Source: an uncultured Bacteroidales bacterium (GTDB lineage: Bacteria > Bacteroidota > Bacteroidia > Bacteroidales > Paludibacteraceae). Taken from it: a DNA stretch of 5,534 nucleotides. Both the position numbers and the translations under genes were made by a program. This document shows positions 4,661 through 5,534 of this stretch, one piece after another. The notes under the pieces are model-generated. The model was not told the origin of the DNA and made no database searches. It worked only from the letters and a program-made list of their open reading frames with translations. Each line of letters opens with the position of its first letter. Positions within the stretch are counted from its first letter, which is position 1. The stretch covers positions 1 through 5,534 of the forward strand of contig CAMFEN010000085.1 in assembly GCA_945949375.1 (NCBI GenBank), given 5' to 3'.

Positions 4661-4734
4661 TAGTGGTTAGTGGTTAGTGGTCAGTGCCCGGGTGCGCAGG
4701 CGTCCCCGCCTGCTGTTAGTGATTAGTGGTCAGT
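4661..4734. repeat. TTAGTGG heptad repeats flanking a GC-rich hairpin
   Basis: A 7-bp unit repeats on the plus strand as TAGTGG, TTAGTGG, TTAGTGG, TCAGTG from 4661. The 19 bases at 4667-4685 recur at 4716-4734 with one change (18 of 19). Between these copies lies a 30-base segment containing a perfect 7-bp GC-rich hairpin, GCAGGCG (4696-4702), loop TCCC, CGCCTGC (4707-4713). It looks either like a small palindrome inserted into a heptad array with duplication of its target, or like a composite repeat unit. The minus strand has no T-run after the hairpin, so it is not a standard intrinsic terminator for the U32 gene. Confidence 0.75.
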
Positions 4735-4750
4735 TTTCGGAATCGAAACT
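4732..4750. repeat. Short imperfect palindrome downstream of the U32 gene
   Basis: AGTTT, a bulged T, and CG pair with CGAAACT around a GAAT loop: a 7-bp stem with one bulge. It directly follows the heptad/hairpin block and is not followed by a T-run on either strand. No role can be assigned. Confidence 0.35.
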
Positions 4751-4754
4751 ATTA

Positions 4755-4780
4755 AGTCTTTCATCCTTTATCCTTCATCC
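4755..4780 (-). repeat. Third copy of the GGATRAA heptad array, overlapping the U32 stop codon
   Basis: On the minus strand this reads GGATGAA (4780-4774), GGATAAA (4773-4767), GGATGAA (4766-4760), AGACT (4759-4755), the same unit and the same AGACT end as the arrays at 605-662 and 703-721. The TAA stop of the U32 gene (4770-4768) lies inside the second unit, so the last codons of that gene are repeat sequence. Confidence 0.75.
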
Positions 4781-5534
4781 TGTTTCCTCAACAAAAACAA
4801 TTTATCATTCCTCCGAACGGGTCTGTCCGTCTTTACTGCAAAAAGTGTGCCTTTCTCTATGCGCTGTGTGGGTTTCCCTGCTTCGTCGTGCAAATCATGC
4901 GCTATCAATTCGTAGGCACCCGTTGTCTCGCCCGTGATAAGCAATTCATCGCCTTCTCTCAGTTCCGCCACGGCTTCCAGCGCAAACTCCGCCACGGAGA
5001 TGTTCTTGAAGTAGTTGGTACATTTGCCGGCATACACCTTCTTGCGCGTGGCTTGGCTGCCGTAGTGGTGTGTCCACTCGCCCAAGCGTTGTCCTTGGTA
5101 GTACCCGTCCCAGAATCCGCGGTTGAACACCCGCGCCAGTCGCTCGTTCCAGTTGGCTATCTTCGGCTCAATCACCGTGTCGTCGGCATACTCGCCTTGC
5201 TGCCATGCCTCCACCGCCTCGCGGTAGCAACCGACTACCGTCGATACATATTCCGCGCCGCGCGCACGCCCTTCTATCTTCAACACACGCACACCCGCGT
5301 CCAACATCTTGTTGAGGAAATGGATGGTTTTCAGGTCTTTGGGCGACATGATATACTGATTATCCACTTCCAGTTCGAGGTCAGACTCTTTGTCTTTCAC
5401 GATATAGCCGCGTCGGCAAATCTGCATACAGGCCCCGCGGTTGGCGGAGTGGTTGAGGTTATTCAGGCTCAGATAGCATTTACCTGATACCGCCATACAC
5501 AGTGCGCCGTGGCAGAACATCTCGATGCGCAACT
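4768..5534 (-). CDS. U32-family protein (peptidase U32 / tRNA hydroxylation TrhP-like), C-terminal part
   Basis: The visible 254 codons are the C-terminal portion; the reading frame is open to the right edge, so the N-terminus lies outside. The U32 signature sits near the start of the visible part: E4-M-F-C-H-G-A-L-C12, then S16-G-K-C19, followed by NRGACMQICR (31-40). Cys12, Cys19, Cys35 and Cys39 are candidate iron-sulfur ligands, as in other U32 proteins. KIEGRARGAEYV (85-96) and NRGFWDGYYQGQ (137-148) follow, and the last 85 or so residues form the U32 C-terminal beta domain, with NYFKNISVAEF (173-183), GDELLITGETTG (194-205) and RNDKLFLLRK (241-250). U32 members include collagenase-like proteases and TrhP, which hydroxylates U34 of tRNA. 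The C-terminal domain and tRNA-gene surroundings fit TrhP, but the substrate cannot be fixed from this part. The last residues (QDEG) come from a dispersed repeat. Confidence 0.88.
   Translation of the reverse strand, partial: LRIEMFCHGALCMAVSGKCYLSLNNLNHSANRGACMQICRRGYIVKDKESDLELEVDNQYIMSPKDLKTIHFLNKMLDAGVRVLKIEGRARGAEYVSTVVGCYREAVEAWQQGEYADDTVIEPKIANWNERLARVFNRGFWDGYYQGQRLGEWTHHYGSQATRKKVYAGKCTNYFKNISVAEFALEAVAELREGDELLITGETTGAYELIAHDLHDEAGKPTQRIEKGTLFAVKTDRPVRRNDKLFLLRKQDEG

Noticed and set aside
4696..4713. Intrinsic terminator after the U32 gene
   Set aside because: The hairpin is GC-rich, but on the minus strand it is followed by GCACCCGGGC, not by a T-run.
4744..4751. Promoter for the DUF4271 operon (minus strand TAGTTTCG)
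   Set aside because: It differs from TAnnTTTG in the most conserved part and has no TTTG about 20 bp upstream.
4888..5487. Plus-strand open frame of 199 codons opposite the U32 gene
   Set aside because: The minus-strand frame matches the U32 signature and C-terminal domain along its length, so this is a shadow.

Overview
The window looks like chromosomal DNA of a Bacteroidota bacterium, most likely order Bacteroidales. Two divergent promoters match the Bacteroides-type pattern (TTTG, 20 bp, TAnnTTTG). Start codons lack a clear Shine-Dalgarno sequence. The S16 protein carries a long Ala-rich tail, and the gene order DUF4271-hemD-rnpA-yidD is one I associate with this phylum. I cannot name a genus. 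Genus-level placement would need a search with TrmD or S16.

Layout. Positions 1-595 (minus) hold the N-terminal 198 residues of a tRNA CCA-adding enzyme that runs off the left edge; its frame is interrupted, without a stop, by a palindromic repeat element of about 110-123 bp. Positions 596-921 are a divergent intergenic region with heptad repeats, two back-to-back promoters whose -33 boxes lie 5 bp apart, and a structured rpsP leader. rpsP (plus, 922-1467) ends at a strong hairpin terminator (1514-1555) that can also serve the convergent minus-strand genes. From 4640 down to 1583, all on the minus strand, run a DUF4271 membrane protein, hemD, rnpA, yidD, trmD and a small Dabb-domain protein. 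The first four genes overlap by 4-8 bp; a 97-bp gap with two small hairpins precedes trmD. A repeat-filled gap (4641-4767) separates this set from a U32-family protein (minus, 4768 to the right edge), whose N-terminus is outside the window.

How the genes fit together. Most act on tRNA or translation: CCA addition (cca), 5' leader removal (rnpA), m1G37 methylation (trmD), possibly wobble-uridine hydroxylation (U32 protein), and the small ribosomal subunit (rpsP). YidD assists membrane-protein insertion and HemD belongs to tetrapyrrole synthesis. This is largely ordinary core-genome content. The unusual material is the load of short repeats: at least four kinds sit at gene boundaries or inside genes, and two of them have a 7-bp period. 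The most notable is the palindromic element translated in frame within the catalytic domain of the CCA enzyme. I found no mobile element with its own transposase, no CRISPR array, no tRNA or rRNA gene and no defence system.
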